NCBI GenBank assembly: GCA_002803225.1
Contig: NXFV01000795.1
Location: 1 to 64,000, forward strand
Reading direction: 5' to 3'
Source of the DNA: Gamarada debralockiae
Taxonomy: Eukaryota > Ascomycota > Leotiomycetes > Helotiales > Hyphodiscaceae
DNA: 64,000 bases
The position numbers and the translations under genes were made by a program. Below the pieces are notes generated by a model, which searched no databases, was not told where the DNA came from, and saw only the letters and a program-made list of their open reading frames with translations. Below, in pieces: positions 21,696 through 34,689 of this stretch. Position 1 is the stretch's first letter, and each line of letters starts with the position of its first letter.

Positions 21696-24600
21696 ATGTC
21701 CTTCATCACCGTCGCAGCCGCAACGCTCCCCAGCGTCCCACTCGACTTTGGAGGAAATAGAGACCGCATTCTTCGGTCTATCAAGATTGCCAAAGAGAAG
21801 GGAGCGTCCTTGCGTACAGGACCTGAGTTAGAGATCCCGGGTTATGGCTGCCTAGATCATCATTTGGAAGGCGATACCTTTTTGCACTCCTGGGTATTAT
21901 TGCCCACCTTATCTTCTCCCTTCCTGTTTCCTCTCCTGTCTCTAAAACCTCTTCCATCTTTTACAAACATGCGCTAACCAAACTACAGGAGGTCTTTGCT
22001 AGTATCATCTCCGATCCGATATGCAAAGATATGCTGATTGACCTTGGCATGGGGGTTCGTCACCGAAATGTTCGATAGTCAGTTCTTCCCACTAGATACC
22101 TTCGATTGTCGCTTCACAGCCCAAACTTCACCCATTTGCCAGTAACTGATTTATACACTTCATAGCAATTGTCGGGTATTATGCACATATCAAAAGCTAT
22201 ACTTGATCCGACCAAAGATGTCTCTGGCTGCCGACGGATTATACAGAGAAAATCGTCAGTGAGTATCCCCAGGATTCTTCCCAGCTAGCTTGATGGGCTA
22301 TTATTTTGCACGCCCTGACTAGCATCGCTGCCGCTATCGGTGAACCATCATCGGGGAAACAGTAATTCTGACTCTCTGGTCTCCTCAGTTTCACAGCTTG
22401 GGTGAAAGAACGACAAACAGAAAAGTATTACCTCGAAGAGGTAGTGCGAAAAGTCACCGGCCAGCACACGGTACCTATTGGTGATGCAGTGCTTAGCACA
22501 TTGGATACGGCAGTCGGTTGCGAAACATGCGAGGAACTTTTCACTCCATTGAACCCGTCTACTTACATGGGATTAAATGGTATTGAAATCATTCTGAACT
22601 CAAGTGCTTCACATGCCGAATTAAGGAAGCTGAGAACACGCCTTGATCTTATATCAAACTCTACAAGAAAGGTAGGCGGTGTTTATGTTTATGCTAACGC
22701 AACAGGCGTAGATGGCGAGGCTCGCATGATGTATGATGGATCGTCGATGATTATTGCTAATGGGAAGGTCTTGGAGCAAGGGAGCCAATTCTCTCTCAAA
22801 GACGTCGAAGTCACGACTGCAACATTTGATATTGAGGAGGTTCGCAGTTTCCGATCCAGCATTAGCAGAAACGTCCAAGCCGCCGCGCAGCTTGAATATG
22901 AGCGCGTCGAATGTGAACTTCGATTATCGCGTCCTGCGGATCAGCTATTTCTTTCCAAAGACTTAGAAATTTCGAAAGAGATCGAGATTAAGGTGCTAGA
23001 TCCAATGGAAGAGATATACATGTCCACTGCAGTATTCCTATGGCAATATTTAGTACGCACTAACTCTGCTGGCTATTTCTTGGCACTCTCCGGCGGCCTT
23101 GATTCTTTTACAACTGCTTTGCTAGTATTTGGGATGGCGAGGCTTGCCCTGGAGTCGATTAGAGCCGGCGAAGATAAGACTCTCGCGGATTTAAGACGCG
23201 TTACGGGCGACCAGAAGTTCTCGCCGAAATCGCCGCAAGAAATTGTTTCTCGCCTTTTCCATACCTGTTACATGGGGACTGTACGTCTTGTTTTCTCTTT
23301 GGTTTCGCGACTTTAAAGGAGCCGCATAGGAGTTGGGATCCCGAAACACATCTCGGGAGCTCAGCGGCTCCCCAGCTCATTAAACGTGCATCAGAAGCCT
23401 ATACTAATCTGCGTACAGGAAAACTCCGGTGAAGAAACGAGGTCAAGAGCGAGGCGACTTTCAGAAACGCTGGGCGCTTATCACTCGGACATCTCGATAG
23501 ACGAAGCAATCACCGCCCACGAGCTCATTATCGAAAAGACTTTGAATTTCAAGCCAAGGTACAAGATCGAAGGCGGCAGCGATGCAGAAAATGTAAGCTC
23601 TGTAAAAATACCATGCAGGTAGCTAAATGCTAACCCTTGAATCAGCTTGCTAGACAGAACAGTATGGATCCCACGACTCCTTATATCCTTTGCCCTTTTA
23701 CTCCATTTTACTCCAGAAACATGTGCTGACTCTCCCGTTATCCAGTCCAAGCTCGCAACCGCATGGTTGTCTCGTACGAGCTGGCGCAATTGTCGACCAC
23801 TGCTCGCAAGCTCCCTCGAGCTGGAGCAGCATTACTAGTGTTGGGAAGCGGCAACGTTGACGAGGTTAGATAAATCTCCTTCCACATCCTCTCATGAACG
23901 ATTCAGAGCAAATGAGTTGACGAACGTATAGATCCTCCGCGGCTATTACACGAAATACGACGCCAGCTCTGCGGATATCTCTCCACTAGGATCCATCTCC
24001 AAGACCGGTAAGGATCCCGAGGCTCCTTATATCCTTTGACCTTTTACTCCACTTTACTTCAGAAACATGTATTAGTTTCAGAGACTGAAGATGTATTTTT
24101 TGTCTAAGACGCCCTGACTTCGGAAGCATTCTTAAATAGGCGAATGCTGACTCCCCCATTCTCTAGACATAAAGAGATTCCAGCTATGGGCGAAAGACAA
24201 ATGGGATCTGCCGATCTTGAGAGTACGTGCTAACCATAGCTCAGCGTTCTGCAGTTCAAAAATCTAATCGTGAGCAGGAGTTTATAGAAGCTACGCCGAG
24301 CGCCGAATTACTCCCACTGTCAGCCGGTGTTCAAGACGATGAGGCTGATTCGGAGATGGGCATGACCTATGACGAACTGTCAGTGTTCGGTATACTGCGT
24401 AAGGAAGATCGCCTGGGTCCGTGGTCGACCTATCTCCGACTTCTTGCGCAGTGGAAGTATCGTCCTGGATATGGTCCGACTGAAATTGCGGAGAAAGTCA
24501 TGCGATTCTACCGTTTTTATTCCCTTAATCGACACAAGGCCACAATCATAACTCCTTCGATACACCTCTCAGCATATGACCCTGACGATAATAGAGCAGA

Positions 24601-24742
24601 TCTCCGGCCCTTTTTGTACGTTATCAGCTGGCCATGGCAGTTCGAGAAGATAAAAAGACACGTCGAGGAACTGGAGAATAAGATGAGGGTGATGACAACC
24701 GGCGCGGGTGTTGATAGTACAGACGGTCCTTACAGCAAGTAG
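21696..24742 (+). CDS. Glutamine-dependent NAD+ synthetase paralogue (QNS1-like)
   Basis: The enzyme amidates nicotinic acid adenine dinucleotide to NAD+, using glutamine-derived ammonia and ATP. Ten exons (21696-21893, 21989-22077, 22166-22258, 22389-23280, 23419-23592, 23646-23661, 23746-23864, 23932-24007, 24167-24222, 24278-24742) splice in frame to 725 aa, the family's normal length. The N-terminal nitrilase-type glutaminase has the catalytic Glu ([11 protein letters not shown]), Lys (IRPKM) and Cys (ETCEELFTP). The C-terminal synthetase has the PP-loop SGGLDS, then [37 protein letters not shown] and [13 protein letters not shown]. Exon 6 is only 16 nt. Many usually invariant neighbours are changed (for example SGGLDSF and [10 protein letters not shown]), so this is probably a diverged second copy and not the housekeeping gene. 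It lies between repeats, 2.2 kb from the NLR. All active-site residues seen are intact. Confidence 0.85.
23662..23745 (+). repeat. Introner-like intron, copy 1 (intron 6)
   Basis: This 84-nt intron starts GTATGGATCCC and its first ~62 nt match those of intron 8 (24008-24166) at nearly all positions, sharing CTCCTTATATCCTTTG and CAGAAACATGT. Its last part (GCTGACTCTCCC...CCAG) also matches the end of intron 8. Flanking exons are unrelated, so the intron itself was duplicated. Confidence 0.75.
24008..24166 (+). repeat. Introner-like intron, copy 2 (intron 8)
   Basis: A 159-nt intron beginning GTAAGGATCCC. The 5' ~62 nt and 3' ~24 nt align with intron 6; about 75 nt between them are extra. The donor and acceptor fall exactly at the repeat ends, as expected of introner-like elements, which in fungi spread near-identical introns. 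Confidence 0.75.
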
Positions 24743-27384
24743 GCGTGAAAGAAACTCTGGTGTCCATCACGGCAAACCCCAATGTAAGAGTATTTCTCCC
24801 TCAGCATGTTTCTCCTGCCCGTAAATTTATTTCTATTTTATTTTTTATTTTTTTAAAAAAATTTTCAAAGCCAGTTCGTGTAGCGGAAGCTAGAACCGAA
24901 TTACAATGTGGTCAACTTCCAACTTGTGACCAGCTTATGATCAAGAGTTAACCTTCTGCAGTCTACTGAAAAACGAGAATTTGCGACATCATAGATCGAA
25001 GACAATGTATTTCAAGCAATCTAAGCTACCTTTAATGGATCCTCGCCCTTTCATGTAACGCAAAGTGGTTTTCAGAGGTGAATAGTAGACAAATTTGGCC
25101 AACCAGAAACCAAGAATTGCGCGTGGTTATGATGAATGAATGAACCTTCCGAACTCACCCTTTGTTCCCCGCTTCCATTTCCTCAACGATTGATCCATTG
25201 AAATTGTTTTAAAAAGCCTCTTTAACAAATTTCACTCAAGGCCGTCGCCATTGCCCTCGCTAAATGTGTTTCGTTTCTTCGACTCCTCGCCTTTCCAATA
25301 CGCGCTCACATTCCACATCACACCAGATTAGAGACTTCCTAATGCCACTTCCATCCGCAAATCAAATATACTGCCGCGACGTCGACGCCCTCGACGGTCA
25401 CCGCCATGGAGCTTTGTTTCCTCTTTTTTGTCCTTTGAGTCGAAAGGGGTTTCCAAATTCTGGCACCTCCTCGGCGGAGTTACCTCGACCCCTCCAGGAG
25501 CAGCTAGGTCACCGCCAGGTCCTCATCGACTTTACCTTGGAATCAGGCCATGAATACGAACTGCTCATTTATGGGCGGCGCAGCTCCGCGTTATGGTCAC
25601 ACCTGATGATGATGCGAAATCTGGTCTACAGATAATGTTGGCTTGCATACAACCGAAGTCCCTGATATCGAAATGTTGGATGCTTTCAACGAAGGAACAG
25701 CCAGCTATAAACGCATGACCAAAGAATAAAATGGAAGAAATGCTGATCTCGATAATGACAAATTCCTCGATCGTACGTCGAAAACCTGTGAGATGGACCG
25801 CAACGACTGGTGTTCGGCACCAACCCTCATATGACTTTCCAGTGTTGCCGAACAAATATATTGGGAAGTAATAAGAATCGCATACAAGGGCCCAACCAAT
25901 AACTTTCATGAGATAAAGCCTGACTTTTGCCGAATATTTCAACTGGATACGAGAATTTGCTGGCCATCCTGCTGACGGAACCAAAGGGTGTGAGCCACTC
26001 GCTTTGGAAGACAAATGGGAGAACTCGGATTTGCGGTGTTTGTGCTCAAAGATGCATATTGCGAAGGTCTTTGGCGGTCGGTCGACCAGCAGCCAATACA
26101 ATTGAAGCTGTGAGAACTGAAGTGTAATACGCATTATCCGCTATCCAAGCAATTCGAGCTGTGAAGGGGTAGTGTCTGGGCTAAAAGCCTCTCTTGGTAC
26201 TCTTTTGATGGTGGACAAGAAAGAAAACATTGAATTCCTCTAAATTTAGAGGCAAATCTGCTGGGATTTTTATAGCTCCGACATATCGTGTTGACGCGAA
26301 GGGACGTCGAGGTCTCGATCTCGTGATACCATAAAGTCAATAGCAGTGGGTATCAGGTGTGCTTCTCATTCGTTATTGCGAATTCCCGGAAATTCACCAT
26401 ACACGGCGAGGAAATCCATGCCGTTGGATGTCCACTCAGAAATTCTCAAACCTGGCCCAACTGGATCGACCTCAAGATGTGGTATGGCAGCTCACTGGAG
26501 CGATAATAGTCACGTGATAAACGGCGTCGAGGTGGAGACATCGCGAAAGCCATGTGGCTGAGTACAATTTATGTTGTTTGAGTGGAATAATCAAATAAAA
26601 CATTATAGATACCTCTCCCTTGGCTCAAAATCTTCTATTTCTACTGTCTTCGCTTCCATGTGGTGGTCACCAGGCCCTGATGCTCGCTTGGGGTCACCAG
26701 CTAATTTAAAGCGAACACTTGCATTTCAACTTCCATCTCCACTTCGATTTCTTTGAGTTTTCTTTTAAAGGGTTTCAGGACTTTACTCTCCATGCATCTT
26801 TATCTACGTACAGTAGTGCCCTGCTATTGCGAAGAGACCCGAGCGGGCCGTGGCAATTCATTAGGGTTTCGCCTCCTCGTGTTATTGCTAATCGCGGGCA
26901 ATCTGAAAGGCAATTGAAATACCAGGGGAAGTCTGAGTTTTCAAGTACTGAAATTCCTGTTAATTCTGAAGGATTTTGTTTTTTTAAATTTTATTTTCTA
27001 TGAATTCTATGAAGTTTGAACATGTTAAATACTTGTGTTCTGCAAATGAAGATGCAGATTGCCTTCGCACTCTCAGCTCATTATCATATAAAACTGAGCC
27101 TACTTCTATATTTTCATGCCCGATCGATCTCAAATACGTTTCTATAATTAACACTTCATGCCATGCTCATATAAATGACAGATTCATTCCTAAATATTAT
27201 GGATTCTGGACGTCTCGTTTTCGGGGTCCCAGCAAAGTCTGTGAACAGACCACCCTGGTCTCATTTCCGCGAATCCGAACGAGATTTCGCGAGATCTTGC
27301 GAAGGATCTCACAATATAAGGAAGGGATAAACTTCGCCACCTATAAGTTTTTCGCAACTTCTTCAGTAATTACAAGTGGACAAA
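24743..27384. other. Intergenic, 2.6 kb, no supported gene
   Basis: Open frames at 25264-25635 (+, 123 codons) and 25565-26134 (-, 189 codons) have no recognisable domain, and the plus strand opposite the second is interrupted by four stops. A T/A homopolymer stretch lies at 24834-24865. The last few hundred bases are probably the promoter of the secreted hydrolase. Confidence 0.4.
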
Positions 27385-29094
27385 ATGGCAAAATCTACTG
27401 CTCTCTCTTCGTTGCTTATCCTCGGGAGCTCCTTCGTTGGTACCCAAGCTCTTTCTTGGTCATCATGCGGAACCAATCTCGACTGTGCAGCGCTAGATGT
27501 ACCTTTGGAGTATGGAACAAATTCACCAAGTTCAACATCGGCTAAAATCGCACTCGTTCGTTACAATGCAACTGTCAATTCCACTCAACGCCTCGGCTCA
27601 CTTCTCGTCAATCCAGGTGGCCCGGGTGCATCAGGTGTGTCCTTTGTTCAGGCAGGAGCTGGCTCAGCAATCTCAACCTTGAGTGGAGGACTTTACGATG
27701 TTATTGGATGGGACCCTCGAGGTGTGGGGCAGACAAACCCTGTTTTAGAGTGCTTCTCTTCAGCGGGCGCCGAGTACAACTTTTCAAGCTCATTTCCCGG
27801 CGGCCCAAATCTTTGGCTTGGAATGTTCTCCAACTCAAGCTACGACTCCAAAGTTCAAACCGCAATCTCGGACTTCGACATCTCCGTTGCAAAGCTTGCT
27901 GAGGCATGTGTCTCTGAGGATTCCCCCGCTTTGTACACCTCGTCAGCTGCCTATGTGGCACGTGACATGGCTGCGATAGTTGACGCTCTTGATGGGAGCG
28001 AAGCAAAGTTGAATTATTGGGGATTCTCTTATGGAACCATATACCTTACCGAGTTTATTCAAGCTTTTCCAACCCGAGTCGGGAGAATTGTGGCAGATGG
28101 GGTCGTCAATCCAAAAGCCAATGCAATGACATACGAGGGCCAGCTACCCAACGATCAAGAATCAGTCCGAGCTGCCTTGGATGATTTTATAGATTTCTGT
28201 ACTGCCAACTCTGACAGCTGCCCTCTTGCTGTGCCGCCATCTGGAGTAACCGCAAGTCTCACAGAAAGGATCGACAACCTTTTTGAGAACCTCTTCCTGG
28301 AACCCATACGACAGGATGGGTTGTCCATCAGTCTTGACATTTTCAACGTCTTTCTTTGGTCCTTCTTGCGAGTTCCTGTCACCTGGGCAAAGGTGGCCAG
28401 TATCATCCAAGGCTTGGAAGTACGGAATGCCACCCTACTGGTCGATCTTCTCCAAGGACAGGCAACGAGCTACCCGACCGACCCTGCTGCCGCTGCTGTC
28501 GGTACATTGAGCGAGTATCCTCTCACTTGCCTGGACAACGCGCCTTCTAGCAGAATTACCTTGGAAGATATCATCAATCTTACCAAATCCATTTCGGTCT
28601 CAGAAAACACACCGCTGCTCTCAGCCGGTCTGACACCCATCAGCTTCTGTCACAACTTCCCTGACACTCGGCCGCAAATTTCAAATGTCGGTGTCACTCT
28701 CATGGGGGAGGTAGATACAACACTTTCCGCATCGAATTCAACGATACTTATCGTGAATCCGAATCATGATCCAGTTACTCCTCTTATCTCAGCTATGGAA
28801 CTGAGGAAACTGCTTCCAAATTCTTCAAGGGTCGCCATCCGAGGCGGCTCGGGTCATACCTCTGTCTCCACAGCTTCACTTTCATTAGCCCAAACAGTGT
28901 TGGGCTTCTTCACCTCTGGAGTTGTACCCGCGGATGAAGCGTATCACAACATCGATCAAGAGATCTTTCCAGCCGGCTCAGGAGGGGATACTGTGTCTTC
29001 AGCTGTTTTTAATGGGACTGCATACACTGAGACGGACTTGAAACTATTGGAAGCAACCTATGATGTGTTGCTTGCGTTCTTGGCTCTGGCTTGA
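27385..29094 (+). CDS. Secreted TAP-like alpha/beta hydrolase
   Basis: An intronless gene of 569 aa. The first ATG is at 27385; a GTG nine bases earlier extends the frame but is unlikely to be the start. Residues 1-22 form a signal peptide (hydrophobic SSLLILGSSFVGTQA then cleavage near ALS). The body matches fungal tripeptidyl-aminopeptidase-like hydrolases: the oxyanion motif LLVNPGGPGASGV, DVIGWDPRGVG, nucleophile elbow GFSYG (Ser about residue 215), acid NPNHDPVTP and histidine GGSGHTSVS in the C-terminal TAP domain. Several N-x-S/T sequons fit secretion. It probably trims peptides outside the cell or acts on other small substrates. All catalytic elements are intact, in contrast to several neighbours. 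Confidence 0.9.
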   Translation: MAKSTALSSLLILGSSFVGTQALSWSSCGTNLDCAALDVPLEYGTNSPSSTSAKIALVRYNATVNSTQRLGSLLVNPGGPGASGVSFVQAGAGSAISTLSGGLYDVIGWDPRGVGQTNPVLECFSSAGAEYNFSSSFPGGPNLWLGMFSNSSYDSKVQTAISDFDISVAKLAEACVSEDSPALYTSSAAYVARDMAAIVDALDGSEAKLNYWGFSYGTIYLTEFIQAFPTRVGRIVADGVVNPKANAMTYEGQLPNDQESVRAALDDFIDFCTANSDSCPLAVPPSGVTASLTERIDNLFENLFLEPIRQDGLSISLDIFNVFLWSFLRVPVTWAKVASIIQGLEVRNATLLVDLLQGQATSYPTDPAAAAVGTLSEYPLTCLDNAPSSRITLEDIINLTKSISVSENTPLLSAGLTPISFCHNFPDTRPQISNVGVTLMGEVDTTLSASNSTILIVNPNHDPVTPLISAMELRKLLPNSSRVAIRGGSGHTSVSTASLSLAQTVLGFFTSGVVPADEAYHNIDQEIFPAGSGGDTVSSAVFNGTAYTETDLKLLEATYDVLLAFLALA

Positions 29095-31497
29095 ACTAAG
29101 ATTCTATAGATGTCTAGCCATGAGAATTTCATTAACAAAAATCGTCTCCTGTCCTATCTGAATTCCATCTCGCAATTGAACTCCCACGCTGCGAAACTTC
29201 CTATATAAAATCAAACAGAGATGCTCACCATTGTCTCGTAGGTCCATGCTGAACTAGTCTCAACACTAGCAGTTGGTACAAAACACAAACCGTAAACAGT
29301 TCATTACAGAACCGGATTCCTTCTGCTTTGCAGGCTCGCCTAGAACTTGTTAGCGAAATACATATACCGGACTGTTCGTCCACACCTTCTAGAGGTAATC
29401 CAGCTGGTTCTCGTTGCTCTTTCCTTATTTGTGCCCATTTTTGCAACTTTTTCACTTTCTCTAATTCATGCGGTGGAGCTGCGGGTTGGTCTCGGGTTGC
29501 TGAAAGACGACTTTCTCTTGCGTGGAGGTAGAAGACGCTGACATTTTGACGGCGAAGTTGATGATGCGGAGTTTGTGTTTTCGGTAGCTTGAATTCGGGG
29601 TCTGCTGCGTTACAAGAATTGAAAGGAACGCACCGACGAATATGGAAGACGCATTGTCTTTATTTTGGCTAAAACATTGCCAACAGGACGCGCAAGGGTT
29701 GTGTTACTTGGAAGGATCTACAGGGGCCTATAGGGCTTAGTCGCTCAATTTGGGGGTTGACGACCCCGCCCTGGCATGGCTGCGCAAGCCTCTTTTCTCC
29801 TCTTGTAGGTGTTGGAAGGAAACACTGGACTCTGGATTCTCTATCTAATAAATAAATCAGAAAGAACAACGCAAACTATTCCTGTGTGCCTATAATTCGT
29901 CAATTTCCAAATTTGTACAAGATTGGGCGCCACCGTGAGCGAGAATGTTGGAGTTGATGAGGGCTGAAACGAGAAGCTTGCCAAAAATCTTCTTTCTCAA
30001 CACCCCATGCTGCCTTTCCGCAATTAGCTGCCCATCATCAAAGAGTACCACCCTCAAAATATCACATGAGGGAGGTACAGCAATCTTCGCCTCAAAATAA
30101 TAATAGCGTATCCTCAAACCTAAATCCGTGGAAGCGCTGTCCACAGGGCAGATGAGCTGGCTGCGAGGACACTTTGATTTCCTTTGACTTAGGAGACCAC
30201 CTTTGGTAAGAGCACTACAAATACATCGGCAATCAAACCCAAAGCATTATTAGCAGTGATGACCCATGTGTGAAGGAACCATTCTCTTCCCCTTCTGGGA
30301 AGAGAATATTTCATTTGGCACCGGCTACCTTTAACTATCTGGTCTTACTTCAATATACCTCCTGAAAATAATTGCTGATTCCGATAGATGTCCAGATGTT
30401 GTACTTTCCGTGCCGCCGACGGCGGATATTCTGTGCTTGTATTGGGTCGATGTACACATCCTGGGATCTAGCCTTCATCACACCTGAGATATCTTTATAT
30501 TTCTGGCTTTCCGAAAACAGCGCGGCACATTGTACTTGTTCGAACACCATATTCACATCTCATTTTACTGTTCAAATAATCCGAGATGGGCATCCTCGAA
30601 GGGCTGAGCGTCGATCGGGAAATTGCCGCAGTTGTTTGAATCTGCGGATTAATGAGCATCCTCTTACAGGCCTCTTCCTTGAGGCCGACTCCTTAGAGGC
30701 GAAGCTGTGTCTTATCATAAGTCCTTAGGTACAGATTGAACAGAAGAACGACCATTTACCATTGAATACAACACAATTTAGCTACGATACAAATCTAGAC
30801 CGGTGTCCAAACTTCGATCTATTCCATCCACCGAAGTCCTTCATCCGCGGAACCATGCTCTTGCAACTTCACTGCCAGAAAAAGGAAAAGAAAATTATAA
30901 CTACCCATGACCCCAACTGCAAATCCCTGAAAGAAGACTGGCCTTGGATTCCTTGATATTCCTCATACAGCAATGCTGTTGAATGATGGCAATGGAAATA
31001 AACTCAATAGCTGTATTGAAAACTATAAAGAAGTACTCCAAGACCACTTTTAAATATTATCAACAACAGAGATTTTCATGTTCACATCTCAGGCTTCAAC
31101 AGCACCAAACAACCAAACAACCAAACAACCAAACAACCAAATAACCAAACAAATCATCCCCAGCTCGTCTTTGAAAGCTTTGGCTCAACTTCATTATTAG
31201 AATTAGACACCAACATCCAATAAAGTTACCACTTCTCGCTCGTTTTTTGAACCGTAATCATGCACGGCCTCACTGCTCTCAGGGCCTGGGAGCATTGCCT
31301 TGATATTGCTCAAGTTGTAAAGGAAATGCAGGAATTATCGCAATGCTTGCTCAAAGCCTAGCCCCTCCTCCCCTTTCCCCCCAAATGCCGCTGTTGGACC
31401 AATATATCCCCCATCGCTCATATTGCCCCTTCCCAAATGCGTTGGTATTGGGCTCGAAGGGTTCGGCTTTCGTTGTTATTGATGGTTGGTGGCAGAT
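29095..31497. other. Intergenic, 2.4 kb, no supported gene
   Basis: Several short frames were read on both strands; none shows a domain, coherent introns or composition typical of coding DNA here. One microsatellite is listed separately. Confidence 0.45.
31103..31152. repeat. AACCAAAC microsatellite
   Basis: About six tandem copies of the 8-bp unit AACCAAAC, the fifth with a C-to-T change (AACCAAAT), immediately followed by AAATC. Confidence 0.85.
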
Positions 31498-32362
31498 TCA
31501 GTTAATCGAGTAATCTAGACTTAAAGAGCAGAGAAAACTGGCCACCAATTCAACATTGAAGGGGTCTGACGCCCACTGCGTAGAAGCAGTTGAATTATCT
31601 TGCTCGTTTGAGAAGAAATGGAGTGTTGGTTCCATGGCACAGCCTTGGTGAGTCAGAGGCGGACCCGTAGATGGTGTGCGAGCGGTAGTGTGTGATGTCC
31701 GTCGGCGGACTCTGCATGGCCGAAAAACACGACATGGCGCAGCTTGGACTATGGTTCTTAAGGCTACTGATGAGCCTGACATCGGATCATATTCGGGATG
31801 TGGAGTTTCTTTACCGTTGAAGGCTGCATAGGATCCAGAGGCATCCGGCTGGCTATGGTTGGCTTGGGGCCTGAATGTATAGTCGATGTATATGAGAGGG
31901 GGAGTGGGAGCGAAATTGGGGTCGATGTTGGTATCTGAGGTGGAAACTAAATGCCTGTTAGTGAACTCTAATAAGTATTAGACTAGGCACCGAGAGTGTG
32001 GAGTTACTCACAGTGGGTGGGGGAAGATGCTGGAGACTGCGCAGTCGCCGTTCGAAATTCAGATGGTAGAGTACGATTGGTACTCGCTGTAAATGCGTCA
32101 ATGAGGAAGGCCAGAGACTTAAGGCAGAGCTGGGCTTGGATATACCTTTACTGTGATGGACTTTGTCCAAATGAGTCCTTAACCTTCCCATCCTTTTTGT
32201 GGTCCACTTGCAGCCGGGGATACAGCAGTATATGAGACGACCATGCTTCTCCTTTACATGCCGTCGTCTCTCAGAATTCCGACCAAACGTTACCATGCAA
32301 CCGGAGTATTCGCACTTGATCTTCAGACCCCCTTTGACTTGATGTGTATTTGGCTTGGCCAT
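31498..32362 (-). CDS. Two-finger C2H2 zinc-finger protein
   Basis: Three exons (32362-32146, 32086-32012, 31934-31498) splice in frame to about 242 aa. The first exon holds two C2H2 fingers: C-X4-C-X12-H-X4-H beginning CEYSGC, and a second beginning CCIPGC and ending THLDKVH, the spacing common in fungal C2H2 proteins. The second exon is a short Ser/Thr linker; the third is Pro/Ser-rich, with a basic patch (FRPCRVRRRTSH) and no domain. A small nuclear DNA-binding protein is likely. The open frame running through the first intron ends early, which supports splicing. Target genes unknown. Confidence 0.75.
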
Positions 32363-34689
32363 GTTTTGGGTAGCGACGGTTGAGGCAGATCAGATCGAGC
32401 GAGAGTTGCCCAGTAATATAAATGGTAATCATAAGTAAGCCTCTCTTTGATGAGTCGTGAGGAGAGTGAATGCTGGCGGTCGACGAAAGAGAGGGTTTGG
32501 TGGTTTGCTTCTGCTCGGGCCCCGTGAGACCTCCTGCTCGCATTCTGGAGATTCCAGGTCAAATTGGGCATCCGACATGCAATTAAAGCCGTGTGTAGAT
32601 AACGCTGTCATCGAATAGTGTCTCGTATCAGTTGATTGTCAATTTCCTACCATTATTGCTTCTTCACAAAGAGGGTAGATGGTAGTTCTGCATTGTGGTG
32701 TTGGGAGGTGGAAGCATGGTGATCGCCAGACCGCGACCAGCTTCTTCAAGCTGATTACTTGAGCATGGGCTTTGTACTAGCCAAAGCCAAGAGGCTGAAG
32801 GAAAACAGCTCTATGATTTGACGAGACACCCCTGTCCCGCTACATTTAATAGCCCCGATACGTTGTATGGATGGGGAATACATCTGTTGACCCCCGATGC
32901 CTGTCCGTTCCATTCAGTTTAAGACCTCCACGACTGTTTCAGACCGCTGGTTTCAGCCAAATCCGCTCTCTTGAATTGAGAGATTGGCACTTGGCAGCTA
33001 ATCGGGTAGAGATAGCTCTCTTATTTTCGCACTCTACACTCGAAAATTTGGAAGCTCCTGCCGATCCCACACAATATCCTATTACTTGAACCTGCCCACA
33101 GTTTCTTTGGTGGTTCACTCTTCACTGAGTTTTTTATTTTAAATTTATCAGGCAACTAACAACACTGGGTCATGCTAGTGGAGGAATTGTTGGTGAACTC
33201 AAAATAGAGCGACAGAAGGGCTATTTTCCGGCCTCCAGCGAGTTTAAACTATCGCTTCGGGCCGCCAAAACCTTCATCGTATTACTACCGAGAGCTTTAG
33301 CACAGGCGGAGCAATCTTATTCTCCATAAAGCTTGGGACGGGGAACAGTTCGACGGTTCCGGTCCACCGGGTGTGGGCGAGCAACAAATATCCCAACCTG
33401 GAAGAGTAAACCCGGAGGCGCGGAACGGGGCAACAAGCCTTTCCAAACTTTTGTGCTGCACGACCGACTATCAAGTGCCGTTCAGTGGTTGATTAGGCTA
33501 AGTGGCGAAGATAGCCTCGAACGATTAGCTCCTTTTAGGCACTGATGTGTGCAGACAAAGGTTGGAGCTACATCATTTCAATTATTTCCTTGGGTACAAG
33601 CCGATTGGATGGACTGGACACAGATGGATGACTTCAAGTTCGGGGAACCGGGTCGCATGGTCTTTACAGGCTCCCTCCTTCAGTTATTCTTCGAGGTTGT
33701 GAAACCATTGCGCTGCATTGATCACTATCCTTTGTCAATAGCTGAGCATTGTTAACCCAGGATGCTGAGGAATGGAAGCTGCAAGTTGCACAGTACAGAA
33801 TCTTACCCGAGTGAGGCAAAAGCATTTCCACAGACGCGGTCATATATTTCAATGTGATGGCAAGTATTGGGGCAGAAATAGAGCAAAGAGTTAGCCAATA
33901 TCATCGATTCTTGCCTTTGGGATGATAATGATTGCGTAAGAGTTCTTGATTTATCAGAAAATTTGATCCTGAATCACTTCTATTATTGAGAGTGTAAGCG
34001 TTTTGTTGCAGAGCCCTTCACACCTTGCGCAATCAAGACTCCTGTTATATTTCTTTATTTTCCTGCCACGGAGGTAGGGTTAAGGGGCAAAAGGAATTCT
34101 TAAACCTCCCCATCCGATCCGAAAGGCAAGCAGCCATCTCGATCGCAGCCCCAGATCAAAAAAGTAATTCTCCACAGAAAGCGTTGCTGCTTCCGTCGCA
34201 TAACAACGTTGACGGTCAAAATGGCGTTAAACTCAGCAAGTATTACAACTCAAGCACGGCAACTGACATAATTGAAGAAAGTTCTCTTTCTCCGGCGGAC
34301 CATCTACTGATAGCAGAAAGGGGCATTTGCTCTGCAACGAATTACACAGGATAGGTGTATTACGTGGAGAAGGCCGAACAGTATCTATCTAACTTGCAAC
34401 ATCCAATTGAACTTGTGACTCTAACTCCTAGTATATAGCCTACTTTCCTCGCAAGTCTGGAGCATTGAACCCATCCATCCATAATATGTAGATTCGGACC
34501 CATTTCAAGACTGATCAACTATCTTTGCAAGCAAAGACGGTGGGAATTGACAGCGAAGCTTTCGCAAACTGTTGTGGTTTCCACATCTGCAGCAGTGCTA
34601 TCCGTTCGGCCCAGCAGAGCCACTCCCTGTTCCCATTTCTCCAATTCCTTGTTGTATAACGACTTGTAATTATCTCTTCGATGGCCCAT

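Noticed and set aside
25565..26134. 189-codon open frame on the minus strand, with coding-looking pieces on the plus strand broken by four stops
   Set aside because: No domain, no coherent splicing on either strand; one such open frame by chance is expected in 64 kb. Left as intergenic.
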